Source: Crocinitomicaceae bacterium
GTDB lineage: Bacteria; Bacteroidota; Bacteroidia; Flavobacteriales_D; Crocinitomicaceae
NCBI GenBank assembly: GCA_017984635.1
Contig: JAGNZC010000013.1
Span: 1-61,812, forward strand
Direction: 5' to 3'
Length of the DNA stretch: 61,812 nucleotides
Within the stretch, counting starts at the first letter, position 1, and every line of letters begins with the position of its first letter. The notes under the pieces are model-generated. The model was not told where the DNA came from and searched no databases. It was given only the letters and a program-made list of their open reading frames with translations. A program made the translations under genes and the position numbers. Below, one piece after another: positions 28,101 through 36,213 of this stretch.

Positions 28101-28564
28101 CTAAACCTGGAGGAAATTCAGGTTCAAATCCTTTTGGTTTAAGTAACAAAGAAACAGCTAAAATGGCTGCAGAACAAACTGCATTACGTAGAAAGCTTGA
28201 TGAACTAAAAAACCAGTTAAATAAAGAGGGTAAAGGAAAAGGTAATCAATTAAATCCATTGATTAATGAATTAGAAAAACAGGAAAAAGATTTAATAAAC
28301 CGTAATTTTTCTAATGATTTAATTGAACGTCAAAAAAATATTATTACACGTTTATTAGAATCTGAAAAGGCATTAATGGAAAGAGGCTTTGAAGAAAAAA
28401 GAGAGTCTAAAGCTGGAAATAATTCAATAAATGGTAACCAAATTCGATTTGATGAGTATAACAAACAAAAGTTAAAACAAATTGAATTATTGTATACTGT
28501 TGATCCAGTCTTTAAAAAGTATTATATGGACAAAGCAAATCAATATTTCAATTCTAATTTTTAA
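25199..28564 (+). CDS. DUF4175 family large membrane coiled-coil protein
   Basis: 1121 residues. Two membrane helices lie near the N-terminus (about 23-46 and 50-75) and a third at about 158-176. A beta-rich periplasmic-type region follows (about 190-490), then a long charged coiled coil (about 495-800; Lys/Glu/Leu heptads), a helical segment, a Gly/Pro/Lys low-complexity stretch (about 955-1030) and a final coil. This is the layout of Bacteroidota DUF4175 proteins, which have no assigned function. Sixteen nt downstream begins an RsbW-like ATPase, then ybeY and mnmG, an order I recall in this phylum. The size and domains suggest an envelope-spanning scaffold or signalling protein; that is inference. 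Confidence 0.88.
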   Translation: MESFEQLLDQIDGFIRKYYKNQLLRGTLLFISVFLFSFLFTTVFEFTLRLNTYIRAFLFFGFIFLNCFIFYRFFLVPLLKLASFGKRISRDQAAEIIGNFFPEISDRLKNTLQLQKDLQQNRGNIELLKASVQQRSTNLKLIPFQSAIRLNENKRFLKYIVPLFLLFVVIGIAAPRVYKESVERVVHFTKIYKEKAPFIFVLPSTNYTIEEGKNLTLEVLLVGSVVPESVYLSSENGKFLMKKSGRNKFISTIKKVKATSYFHFEANDFSSENYKITVFGKATIGKLQASLIYPEYLKKQNEVIQNAGDLTLPEGTQIQWSVLSKNSKYVDFITSSTSKRFYSKGFKFSQKYFNSSIIKLNYANLYYPKIDSSVFKLTIVKDAFPSIQLSQLQDSLSNGLHYFKGVVGDDYGLTHLKFVYTIVSENGETRTNQLPVQVVTGTEATFDFAVDFRRESVQLNDRIDYYFEVEDNDGVNGHKKSRSTIYTYKLPSLDELNEKREEDQSQIKSNLNDLLKRSKDFQKNLQKLKKETLNAKTSDWNKLNKLNQLKEEQKNIVESLEKLQNKIDKSSQEKNQLSEIDIELLQKQEQIEKLLEELMDDELKKLLDDLQKLLQENNKDDLKEKLDKLEESSDKMKNQLDRSLEMLKKLQLNEKIDAIEKELKELAKEQKDLQKETTKGDVSNDKLEDKQQTIKDRFDQVKEDLKEMDKLNEELSEKLDVKSPEELKKEVDQNLQEASEQLQKNKKTKAAEKQNKAAEEMEQMAESLNQQQEEANKEEEEEDINTLRGILENLLSSSLSQEYLLVKFPKINTYDPLYKRLGRKQRSIVDNTKMIKDSLLALAKRQPKIASFVDKELQALQSNHKLALEDLDEHDLRKLNLHQQLAMTSFNNLALLLNESLQSMQQQMQMKMDGNGSCSKPGKGKSKPKPGGSSPGDMKQMLKKQLDQLKKGSNPGGKQPGDKDGQGSKPGGNSGSNPFGLSNKETAKMAAEQTALRRKLDELKNQLNKEGKGKGNQLNPLINELEKQEKDLINRNFSNDLIERQKNIITRLLESEKALMERGFEEKRESKAGNNSINGNQIRFDEYNKQKLKQIELLYTVDPVFKKYYMDKANQYFNSNF

Positions 28565-28579
28565 GGATATTAAAAATTT

Positions 28580-28993
28580 ATGAAGGAAAATTTTACGCTT
28601 GTTGAAACGATTATAGTAGATTCTGATTTTTCATCTATTAGTAGTGTTGAATCTTTTATTGATCGTTTATGTATTGATTTATCTATTGCAGAAGATCTAT
28701 ATGGCAATGTATTGATAGCAGTATCTGAAGCTGTTAACAATGCTATTCAACATGGGAATTGTTTTTCAAAAGATTTAAAAGTCTCGCTTTCAATTAGCGA
28801 TTCGTTATCTTCTTTTTGTTTTTCTATAATTGATAATGGAAAAGGTTTTGACACGTTAATTTTGCCAGATCCCACTGCTCCTGAAAATGTATTAAAAGAA
28901 AATGGAAGAGGAATTTTTTTAATGAAAAACTTAGCAGATGATGTCGAGTTTTTAAATAATGGTTCAACTGTAAATCTTTATTTTAACAAGTGA
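28580..28993 (+). CDS. RsbW-like GHKL ATP-binding protein (anti-sigma kinase family)
   Basis: 137 residues of the HATPase_c_2 group. The N box is AVSEAVNNAIQHGN, the G1 box DNGKGFD and the G2 box NGRGIFLMKNLADDV. These small GHKL proteins act as serine kinases or anti-sigma factors, as RsbW and SpoIIAB do. No anti-anti-sigma partner is adjacent. It overlaps ybeY by 4 nt (GTGA) and follows DUF4175 by 15 nt, so the ATPase and the large membrane protein may form one pathway. Confidence 0.88.
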   Translation: MKENFTLVETIIVDSDFSSISSVESFIDRLCIDLSIAEDLYGNVLIAVSEAVNNAIQHGNCFSKDLKVSLSISDSLSSFCFSIIDNGKGFDTLILPDPTAPENVLKENGRGIFLMKNLADDVEFLNNGSTVNLYFNK

Positions 28994-29415
28994 TTGAATT
29001 TAATTGTATTGATGTAACTTTGCCCTTTGATTGTGATAAATCTTTTCAAAATTGGATTGAATTTGTTGTTACGAATGAAGGTTTTTCTTTGGGTGATGTT
29101 GTTTATGTCTTTTCATCTGATGATTACTTATTAGATGTTAACAGATCTTATCTGAATCACGATTATTATACTGACATCATTACATTTGATTACACAGAAG
29201 ATAAATGCGTTAGTGGTGATTTGTTTGTGTCTTACGAGCGTATTATTGATCATGCTACACTTTACAACTCAAGTGTTAAAGATGAGTTTTTAAGGGTTTG
29301 TGTACATGGGGTTCTTCATCTTCTAGGTTATAAAGACAAAGATGATTCTGATATAAAAGTCATGCGATCAAAAGAGTTGTTTTATATGGATAATTATGTT
29401 TCACGTGAAACATAA
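28990..29415 (+). CDS. ybeY: Endoribonuclease YbeY (rRNA maturation)
   Basis: 141 residues starting at a GTG that shares GTGA with the previous stop. The metal site reads CVHGVLHLLGYKDKDD: His106 and His110 are kept, but the usual third His is Asp116, a variant I believe is common in Bacteroidota. YbeY takes part in 16S rRNA 3' processing and ribosome quality control. The last codons (VSRET) are written by a perfect parS palindrome at 29397-29412, so coding and centromere functions overlap. Confidence 0.92.
   Translation: MIEFNCIDVTLPFDCDKSFQNWIEFVVTNEGFSLGDVVYVFSSDDYLLDVNRSYLNHDYYTDIITFDYTEDKCVSGDLFVSYERIIDHATLYNSSVKDEFLRVCVHGVLHLLGYKDKDDSDIKVMRSKELFYMDNYVSRET
29397..29412. other. parS centromere site 1 (perfect palindrome)
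   Basis: TGTTTCACGTGAAACA, a perfect 16-bp palindrome that fits the ParB-binding parS consensus. It lies inside the 3' end of ybeY. It extends to 18 bp with A/T at each end. Confidence 0.9.
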
Positions 29416-29426
29416 TTTGTATTTTT

Positions 29427-29442
29427 TGTTTCACGTGAAACA
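29427..29442. other. parS centromere site 2 (perfect palindrome)
   Basis: A second identical TGTTTCACGTGAAACA, exactly 30 bp after site 1 and ending 8 nt before the mnmG ATG. The two sites lie about three helical turns apart on the same DNA face. ParB bound here could also affect mnmG transcription. Confidence 0.9.
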
Positions 29443-29450
29443 TTTTTTGT

Positions 29451-31319
29451 ATGCTTAAATCTTATGATGTAATTGTTGTTGGTGCTGGTCACGCAGGTTG
29501 TGAGGCCGCAAACGCTGCTGCTAAACTTGGTAGTTCTGTTTTGTTGGTAACAATGAACATGAATACAATTGCTCAAATGAGTTGTAATCCGGCTATGGGC
29601 GGAGTTGCTAAAGGTCAAATTGTTAGAGAAATTGATGCTTTAGGTGGTGGTTCTGGTTATGTAAGTGATCGAAGTGCAATTCAATTTCGTATGTTGAATT
29701 TATCAAAAGGCCCTGCAATGTGGTCTCCACGAACACAAAATGACCGCATGCTTTTCGCCGAAGAGTGGCGATTGTTGTTAGAACGCAATCAGAAAGTCGA
29801 TTTTTGGCAAGACATGTGTAATGGTTTGTTGATTGAAGGAGATACTGTTGTTGGAATCAAAACTTCATTAGGTATTCCTATTTATGGAAAAGCTATTGTT
29901 TTAACAAACGGTACCTTTTTAAATGGTTTAATTCATATTGGAGAGAAACAATTTGGAGGTGGAAGAGCTGCAGAAAGAAATTCTACAGGTATAACTGAAG
30001 ATTTGACATCTTATGGATTTATTTCTGGCAGAATGAAAACAGGTACTCCTCCTCGTGTTGATGGTCGTTCTTTAGATTATGATAAAATGGAAGTGCAAGA
30101 TGGAGATAGTAATCCTTCAACATTTAGTTTTATGCACACAAGCCCTTTACAAAAACAAATTCCTTGTCATATTACGTATACAAATGAAGAAACACACGAT
30201 TTGTTGCGTACTGGTTTTGATCGTTCTCCAATGTTCAATGGTTCAATAAAGAGTACTGGTCCACGTTATTGTCCAAGTATTGAAGACAAAATAAATCGTT
30301 TTGCGGATAGAGATCGTCATCAAATTTTTGTTGAACCTGAAGGATGGAATACTGTCGAGATTTATGTTAATGGTTTTAGTACGTCTTTACCTGAAGAAGT
30401 TCAATTGAAAGCAATGCATGCTATTCCTGGTTTCGAACATGCAAAAATGTTTCGTCCAGGTTATGCTATTGAATATGATTACTTCCCTCCTACCCAGTTG
30501 AAACATACTTTGGAAACTAAAATAATTAATAATTTATATTTTGCTGGGCAAATTAACGGAACAACTGGATACGAAGAAGCAGCTTCACAAGGTTTAATGG
30601 CAGGCATCAATGCCCATCGAAAGATTAATGATTTATCTCCTTTTATTTTAAAGCGTAATGAAGCTTATATTGGAGTTTTAATAGATGATTTAATTACAAA
30701 AGGAACGATAGAACCGTATCGTATGTTTACGAGTAGAGCTGAGTTTAGAATTTTATTAAGACAAGATAATGCTGATGTTCGTTTAACACCTCTTGCATAT
30801 GCAATAGGTTTAGTAGACTCAGAAAGATTAGATCAAGTTGAGGCCAAAATATCAGAAACTTCATCAATAATTTCTTTATTAAAATTAACGGGAGTAACCC
30901 CAGTTAATGCGAATCCTATCTTACAAGAAAAAGATTCTACTTTATTAACGCAACAAGTAAAACTATCGTCTTTAATTACCCGTCCTCAGATTCAAATGGA
31001 CGATCTTTTAAGTATGTCGCCTGAGTTTAAAAACGCTATAAAAGACAATGATCCGTTGGTTCTGGAATCTTTGGTTCAAGCAGAGATTTTAATGAAGTAT
31101 GAAGGATATATTGAGCGCGAACAAGAACAAGCTAATAAAATGTTGAAGTTAGAGGATGTTGTTATTCCTTCTTCTATAGATTATATTTCCATTAAGAGTT
31201 TGAGTTCTGAAGCGAAAGAAAAACTAACAAAAGTAGCGCCTGTTACGATTGGTCAAGCATCACGAATAAGTGGTGTTTCCCCTAGTGATATATCCGTTTT
31301 ATTGATTCACATCAATTAA
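29451..31319 (+). CDS. mnmG: tRNA uridine-5-carboxymethylaminomethyl modification enzyme MnmG
   Basis: 622 residues. The FAD-binding GAGHAGCEAANAAAKLG lies at the N-terminus; CNPAMGGVAKGQ and the signature GRMKTGTPPRVDGRS are present; and a C-terminal helical domain binds MnmE. With MnmE, also encoded in this window (52714), it makes the cmnm5 modification of wobble uridine. mnmG (gidA) is often near the replication origin, in line with the parS sites that bracket it. It converges on ispG. Confidence 0.97.
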   Translation: MLKSYDVIVVGAGHAGCEAANAAAKLGSSVLLVTMNMNTIAQMSCNPAMGGVAKGQIVREIDALGGGSGYVSDRSAIQFRMLNLSKGPAMWSPRTQNDRMLFAEEWRLLLERNQKVDFWQDMCNGLLIEGDTVVGIKTSLGIPIYGKAIVLTNGTFLNGLIHIGEKQFGGGRAAERNSTGITEDLTSYGFISGRMKTGTPPRVDGRSLDYDKMEVQDGDSNPSTFSFMHTSPLQKQIPCHITYTNEETHDLLRTGFDRSPMFNGSIKSTGPRYCPSIEDKINRFADRDRHQIFVEPEGWNTVEIYVNGFSTSLPEEVQLKAMHAIPGFEHAKMFRPGYAIEYDYFPPTQLKHTLETKIINNLYFAGQINGTTGYEEAASQGLMAGINAHRKINDLSPFILKRNEAYIGVLIDDLITKGTIEPYRMFTSRAEFRILLRQDNADVRLTPLAYAIGLVDSERLDQVEAKISETSSIISLLKLTGVTPVNANPILQEKDSTLLTQQVKLSSLITRPQIQMDDLLSMSPEFKNAIKDNDPLVLESLVQAEILMKYEGYIEREQEQANKMLKLEDVVIPSSIDYISIKSLSSEAKEKLTKVAPVTIGQASRISGVSPSDISVLLIHIN

Positions 31320-31320
31320 T

Positions 31321-31336
31321 TGTTTCACGTGGAACT
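31321..31336. other. parS-like site 3 (one mismatch)
   Basis: TGTTTCACGTGGAACT begins 1 nt after the mnmG stop. It matches 15 of 16 positions of TGTTTCACGTGGAACA, the reverse complement of the classical Bacillus parS form TGTTCCACGTGAAACA. It lies in the 24-nt gap between mnmG and ispG. Confidence 0.75.
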
Positions 31337-31343
31337 GGAAACA

Positions 31344-33275
31344 TTATAATTTAGGCTCTATCCAGTCTCCGTTTTCTTTGATTAAATTAATTAATTCTGC
31401 TACCGCTTCAGCTTCAGGCACATTCTTTTTAACAACGGTTTTTTCTTTGTATAGATGAATTTTGCCAATTCCAGTTCCTACATAACCATAATCAGCATCA
31501 GCCATTTCGCCAGGACCATTTACAATACAGCCCATAATTCCAATTTTTATTCCTTTTAAATGGCTTGTTTCCTTTCTGATTTTCGCTGTAGTTTCTTGTA
31601 AGTCAAAAAGGGTTCTTCCACACGAAGGACAAGAAATATATTCTGTTTTAGAAATTCTTGTTCTTGTTGCTTGTAATATTCCAAATGATGTGGAATTAAT
31701 TAATTGAGTAGGAACGTTTCCTGTTAACCAAATACCATCACCAAAACCATCAATAAAACTAATTCCAACTTCACTCGACGTGTATAATTGGAATTTTTCT
31801 TCTTCATCAATTACAGTTGTAAGTTGAAGGATGATAGGATTGCTAATTTCATTTTTCGCAAAAAGCAAATGATATTTGCGGCTTAACTTCATTAATTGGT
31901 TAATTTCACCTGATAGAATGAGCGTGCAATTTGTGTAGTTTTTTAATAGTGTAAAATCAATTTCATCTTTTTCATGGATTAAGATAAACGCTTTTGTTTC
32001 TTTGTTTAAAACAGCAAGTTGTTCACTCTTAAGTAAAGGATAAAATCCAGGTTTTTCACGATATGTGTTGTTCCAATTGGAATAATCACAAATTACGCCA
32101 AGTGTTCCCGGCACTTCAAATGCAATACTATTTTCTCCAATATACACATAATCAGCAGCTTGATCCATCATATTCCATTTATCAAGTGGGACGGAGTAAC
32201 TATACCCAAAACCAAATAGGTGAGCAGGTTTAATGGTTTTGATTGTACTTAAATCTCCAATAACGACAGGAACGTTTTTTCCTCCAATATTATGAATGGA
32301 TAAAGAAAAACGCTTGTTATATTCAAAAGGTGAGTATGGAAGTTTTTGTTGTGTAGGTTGCGCTGATTCCAAAGTTATGTTATCGAATTTTTGAATTAGT
32401 TTTTGTGCAACTGGAATTTCCATTTCCGGCTCTTCGGTTAAAGAAACGCGAATCGTGTCACCTATTCCATCTTCTAATAAAGCACCTATTCCCACTGCTG
32501 ATTTTATTCGTCCATCTTCTCCATCTCCAGCTTCCGTTACACCTAAATGTAAAGGATAAACCCTTCCATTTTTAATCATTGTTGCACACAACAAGCGATA
32601 CGCTTGCACCATAACAAGCGTATTACTAGCTTTCATTGAAATAACAATGTTATAAAAGTCATTTTTTTCACAAATGCGAATAAATTCCATAGCAGATTCA
32701 ACCATTCCTTCTGGTGTATCACCATAACGACTTAATATTCTATCTGAAAGGGAACCGTGGTTTGTGCCTATTCGCATTGCTGTATTGTGTTTTTTACACA
32801 ATTCGATAAGAGGAATAAATTTTGTTTCAATTCGACTTAATTCTTCAGCATATGATTGATCTGTAAAATCAATTTCTTCAAATTTCTTTTTATCTGCATA
32901 ATTTCCAGGATTCACTCTTACTTTTTCTACGATTTTAGCGGCTATTTCAGCTGCATTAGGAGTGAAATGTATATCGGCAACTAAAGGAGTAGTGAAACCT
33001 AATTCTTTTAATTTTTCTTTTATTTCTGCTAAAGCTTCTGCTTCTTTTTTACTAGGAGCGGTTAAACGAACAAGTTCACAGCCAGATTCAATCATTCTAA
33101 TCGATTGATTAACAGACCCATCAATGTCTAATGTGTCTGTTGTAGTCATAGATTGAACACGAATAGGGTTATCGTTGCCTAAATTTAATTTTCCAATTGT
33201 GACTTCAAGCGTCTTTAATCTTTTTCTTTCAAATAAATCTACACAATAAGGCTGTGTCTCTATAAATCTAATCAT
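31344..33275 (-). CDS. ispG: 4-hydroxy-3-methylbut-2-enyl diphosphate synthase, long form
   Basis: 643 residues, the long GcpE form with an extra domain inserted between the N-terminal TIM barrel and the C-terminal Fe-S domain, as in Bacteroidota, Chlamydiae and plants. The barrel has NPIRVQSMTTTDT near the start. The [4Fe-4S] ligands are in YISCPSCGRTLFDLQ and GIMGCIVNGPGEM. It makes HMBPP in the MEP isoprenoid pathway. A TATTTTTG box lies about 30 nt upstream of the start. Converges on mnmG with a parS site between them. Confidence 0.96.
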   Translation of the reverse strand: MIRFIETQPYCVDLFERKRLKTLEVTIGKLNLGNDNPIRVQSMTTTDTLDIDGSVNQSIRMIESGCELVRLTAPSKKEAEALAEIKEKLKELGFTTPLVADIHFTPNAAEIAAKIVEKVRVNPGNYADKKKFEEIDFTDQSYAEELSRIETKFIPLIELCKKHNTAMRIGTNHGSLSDRILSRYGDTPEGMVESAMEFIRICEKNDFYNIVISMKASNTLVMVQAYRLLCATMIKNGRVYPLHLGVTEAGDGEDGRIKSAVGIGALLEDGIGDTIRVSLTEEPEMEIPVAQKLIQKFDNITLESAQPTQQKLPYSPFEYNKRFSLSIHNIGGKNVPVVIGDLSTIKTIKPAHLFGFGYSYSVPLDKWNMMDQAADYVYIGENSIAFEVPGTLGVICDYSNWNNTYREKPGFYPLLKSEQLAVLNKETKAFILIHEKDEIDFTLLKNYTNCTLILSGEINQLMKLSRKYHLLFAKNEISNPIILQLTTVIDEEEKFQLYTSSEVGISFIDGFGDGIWLTGNVPTQLINSTSFGILQATRTRISKTEYISCPSCGRTLFDLQETTAKIRKETSHLKGIKIGIMGCIVNGPGEMADADYGYVGTGIGKIHLYKEKTVVKKNVPEAEAVAELINLIKENGDWIEPKL

Positions 33276-33305
33276 TTGAATAGTTTATGTAATTAATCAT
33301 TTGAA

Positions 33306-33313
33306 CAAAAATA
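33306..33313 (-). promoter_or_regulatory. Candidate -7 box (TATTTTTG) for ispG
   Basis: Exact minus-strand TAnnTTTG match 30 nt before the ispG ATG at 33275, in the AT-rich divergent gap shared with the desaturase gene. Confidence 0.45.
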
Positions 33314-33406
33314 GATATTAAAATGTTTAATAGATATTATAACTAATAACAAAAAGGTGTTGATAGTTAAAATATTATAATTACACAATCATTAAAGTTA
33401 ATTGTG

Positions 33407-33414
33407 TAAATTTG
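33407..33414 (+). promoter_or_regulatory. Candidate -7 box (TAAATTTG) for the desaturase gene
   Basis: Exact TAnnTTTG match 20 nt before the ATG at 33435. The sequence upstream is strongly AT-rich and no clear -33 box stands out. Confidence 0.5.
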
Positions 33415-33434
33415 AAAAAATAAAAAAGAGTTAG

Positions 33435-34541
33435 ATGAATTTTTCCTCAGTTACATTTGCAAAAAATCAAAACGAAGAGTTTTACAAAGTTTTGCGCCAA
33501 AGAGTCAGTGAATATTTCAAAGTCAACAAAATTTCAAGGTATGCCAATGCCAGTATGGTTGTTAAAACAATCGTAATGATTGCATTGTATGTGGTTCCTT
33601 TTATCTTGTTGTTAACCATTGCAGAGAACCCATGGTTTATTTTTGCTTTGTATATTGGAATGGGAGTAGGAATGGCTGGTTGTGGATTATCTATCATGCA
33701 CGATGCGAATCACGGTACGTTTTCTAAAAATGAAAAAGTCAACAAATTTGTTGGTTACATCATGTTTTTATTGGGAGGAAGTGATGTGAATTGGAGAATT
33801 CAACACAATGTTTTACACCATACTTATACTAATGTAACAGGAATGGATGAAGATATTGATCCAGGTGTAATTATGCGTTTTTCACCACATGAGAAAAGAC
33901 GTTTTATGCACCGTTTTCAACATATTTATGCTTGGTTTTTATATGGTTTGATGACGTTTATGTGGTTTTTAACTAAAGATTACAAACAAGCAATTCGTTA
34001 CGAGAAAATGGGATTAACAAAAACACAAAACATTACTTTCAAACGTCATATTTTTACATTAATCATTGCTAAAGTACTGTATGGAGGCATATTAATTGGC
34101 TTGCCAATCATCTTTACTGGTTTGAGTTTTTGGGTTAGTTTTTTAGGATTTTTCTTAATGAATTTTGTTTCTGGTTTAATTTTGGCGGCTATCTTTCAAC
34201 CAGCTCATGTTGTACCAACATCTGATTATCAATTACCTGACGAGTCTGGTAATATCAATGCAGACTGGGCGGTTAATCAATTGTTTAACACTGCTAATTT
34301 TGCACCAAAAGCAAAATTGTTATCATGGTATGTAGGAGGTTTGAATTATCAAGTGGAACATCATTTGTTTCCAAATATTTGCCATGTTCATTATGCGAAG
34401 TTGTCTAAAATTGTAAAAGAAACAGCGGCAGAGTATAATTTACCGTATCATTCATACAAAACATTCGCGAAAGCAATCGCAGAACACACAAAAATGTTGT
34501 ATCGTTTAGGCAATTATGATGAAGCACCAGCGATTCATTAA
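33435..34541 (+). CDS. Membrane fatty acid desaturase (acyl-CoA/lipid desaturase)
   Basis: 368 residues with four or more membrane helices and the three histidine boxes of di-iron membrane desaturases: HDANHG (about residue 92), HNVLHHTYTN (about 129) and QVEHHLFP (about 308). The third box with Gln at its start is typical of front-end or linoleoyl-CoA-type desaturases. It introduces double bonds into membrane fatty acids and probably adjusts fluidity. The next gene starts 5 nt later, so an operon is likely, but the partners are unrelated in function. Confidence 0.92.
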   Translation: MNFSSVTFAKNQNEEFYKVLRQRVSEYFKVNKISRYANASMVVKTIVMIALYVVPFILLLTIAENPWFIFALYIGMGVGMAGCGLSIMHDANHGTFSKNEKVNKFVGYIMFLLGGSDVNWRIQHNVLHHTYTNVTGMDEDIDPGVIMRFSPHEKRRFMHRFQHIYAWFLYGLMTFMWFLTKDYKQAIRYEKMGLTKTQNITFKRHIFTLIIAKVLYGGILIGLPIIFTGLSFWVSFLGFFLMNFVSGLILAAIFQPAHVVPTSDYQLPDESGNINADWAVNQLFNTANFAPKAKLLSWYVGGLNYQVEHHLFPNICHVHYAKLSKIVKETAAEYNLPYHSYKTFAKAIAEHTKMLYRLGNYDEAPAIH

Positions 34542-34546
34542 TTAAC

Positions 34547-34900
34547 ATGTTGCTCGAAGAAATTTATGAATATTGTAATAGAAAGCCTTTTGTTTCAGAA
34601 GGCTTTCCTTTTGATGCCTCAACCCTTGTTTTCAAAGTAGGTTCTAAAATGTTTGCATTACTTGATGTGGATCATTTTGATAGTATCAATTTAAAGTGTG
34701 AACCAGATCAATCGATTGAGTTGAGAGAAATGTATGATGGTATTCAACCAGGTTATCATATGAACAAAAAACATTGGAATACTGTTTCTGCAAATGCAGA
34801 CGTTCCCAATGAATTATTGAAAGAATTAATCGATATTTCCTATAATTTAGTGTTTCTATCACTCACCAAAAAAGAACGTCATGAGCTTGAGATGGGATAA
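34547..34900 (+). CDS. MmcQ/YjbR family protein
   Basis: 117 residues of the MmcQ/YjbR fold: a CyaY-like alpha/beta domain with the TLVFKVGSKMFALLDVD strand pair, the INLKCEPDQSIELRE segment and the GYHMNKKHWNTV motif. The family is annotated as DNA-binding on weak evidence. It starts 5 nt after the desaturase and overlaps the S4-domain gene by 20 nt. Confidence 0.88.
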   Translation: MLLEEIYEYCNRKPFVSEGFPFDASTLVFKVGSKMFALLDVDHFDSINLKCEPDQSIELREMYDGIQPGYHMNKKHWNTVSANADVPNELLKELIDISYNLVFLSLTKKERHELEMG

Positions 34901-35258
34901 ATACATTTGGGCTGTACGTCTTGAAAAAACAAGGTCGCAAGCATCTGAAGCACTTTCAAAAGGGCGAATTAAAATCAACCAATCTTCTGTAAAACCTTCA
35001 AAAGAACCAAAAATTGGCGACACCATTCACGTTTCTAAAAACACCGCTGTTTTTTCTTACAAAGTAATTGCATTATTAGAAAAAAGAGTAGGAGCTAAGT
35101 TGGTTGCAGAATATTTGATCGATACGACTCCAGTTGAAGAAATAGAAAAATACAAAACCTATCAGTTGGCTCAAGCTGTTTACCGACAAAATGGTTCTGG
35201 AAAACCAACAAAATTAGACCGAAGAAATTTAGATGAATTTTTAGATAATTGGGAATAG
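34881..35258 (+). CDS. RNA-binding S4 domain protein (Hsp15-like)
   Basis: 125 residues. The S4 domain occupies about residues 2-65 (LRWDKYIWAVRLEKTRSQAS, then GRIKINQ), followed by a basic tail rich in Lys and Arg. It matches heat-shock protein 15, which binds stalled 50S subunits carrying nascent chains. The ATG lies inside the previous gene (20-nt overlap), so translation is probably coupled. Confidence 0.9.
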   Translation: MSLRWDKYIWAVRLEKTRSQASEALSKGRIKINQSSVKPSKEPKIGDTIHVSKNTAVFSYKVIALLEKRVGAKLVAEYLIDTTPVEEIEKYKTYQLAQAVYRQNGSGKPTKLDRRNLDEFLDNWE

Positions 35259-35323
35259 TTTCACTCTAGTGTAACTTTTTTATTGTTTTTCAGTCTAAAG
35301 GAAGAACTTAAATAAAAAAGAAC

Positions 35324-36145
35324 ATGAAAAACAAGATTACATTTGCAGCATTGGTTTTTACCAGTACTTTTTTTGCACAAGAAAAAAAAGAAGGTGATAC
35401 AACCCGAATTAATATGGGTGAAGTTGAAGTTTTGTTGGTAGACCATTCAAACGATAAGAAAACGGATAAAGAGCAAAAGGATTCATTGACTTATGTAACA
35501 GGGAAAGATAATAAATTCGGAAGAAAAGAGGCGCATTGGGCAGGAGTTGATTTTGGATTTAGAACGATGTTAAATGACAACTTTACATCAGACTTTGAAA
35601 ACAATGTTTTTTTGGAGAATAATATTTCTCAATCCATGGTTTGGAATATAAATTTCTTAGAACGTAAATTTCCGATAATTCAACATCATTTAGGTTTTAC
35701 CACAGGATTAGGTTTTAATTTCACTCAGTATGCTTTCAATAATAATTACATCATTAACACTACAGGAACAACAATTACAGCAGCTGTAGATCCGGTTTAT
35801 TCTTATACCAAAAACAAATTAAACGCCACTTATTTAACATTACCTTTGATGTTAGAATTTTCTGGAAATAAATATGAAAACGAAGGGTTTTATTTTGCTG
35901 CTGGTTTAGTTGGTGGAGTTAAAATTTATTCTCGAATTCACCGCGAAGGATCTTTTGATGGAAAAACGTTTGATGAATCGGTAAAAGGAGATTATGAAAT
36001 AAACCCTTTTATATTAAATTCAGTTGTTAGAATTGGATATCAAAGCATCGGGCTATTTGTAGACTATAGCTTATTGAGCTATTTTAAGCCAAATAAAACA
36101 GATAATGTGCATCCGCTAGCGTTTGGTGTGTCTTTAAATTTTTAA
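35324..36145 (+). CDS. Outer-membrane beta-barrel protein (PorT-like)
   Basis: 273 residues. A signal peptide ends near FFAQ, followed by a charged linker (about 20-60, Lys/Asp-rich) and a C-terminal barrel of about eight strands ending in AFGVSLNF, a normal outer-membrane terminal strand. Similar Bacteroidota proteins are annotated as outer membrane beta-barrel or PorT family. The cargo or role is unknown. A strong terminator follows. Confidence 0.8.
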   Translation: MKNKITFAALVFTSTFFAQEKKEGDTTRINMGEVEVLLVDHSNDKKTDKEQKDSLTYVTGKDNKFGRKEAHWAGVDFGFRTMLNDNFTSDFENNVFLENNISQSMVWNINFLERKFPIIQHHLGFTTGLGFNFTQYAFNNNYIINTTGTTITAAVDPVYSYTKNKLNATYLTLPLMLEFSGNKYENEGFYFAAGLVGGVKIYSRIHREGSFDGKTFDESVKGDYEINPFILNSVVRIGYQSIGLFVDYSLLSYFKPNKTDNVHPLAFGVSLNF

Positions 36146-36160
36146 GCGCTTAAAACGTAA

Positions 36161-36193
36161 AAAAGGCGCCAGTTTTTAAACTGGCGCCTTTTT
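36161..36193. terminator. Bidirectional rho-independent terminator
   Basis: The stem AAGGCGCCAGTTT paired with AAACTGGCGCCTT has a short T-rich loop, with poly-A before and poly-T after. It sits between the converging beta-barrel gene and the PA-domain gene. Confidence 0.9.
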
Positions 36194-36213
36194 TTATTCA
36201 ATAAAGTTTGAAC

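Noticed and set aside
29394..29618. Minus-strand frame across the ybeY-mnmG junction with repeated VSRET
   Set aside because: The repeat comes only from the two palindromic parS sites, and the rest is antisense to mnmG.
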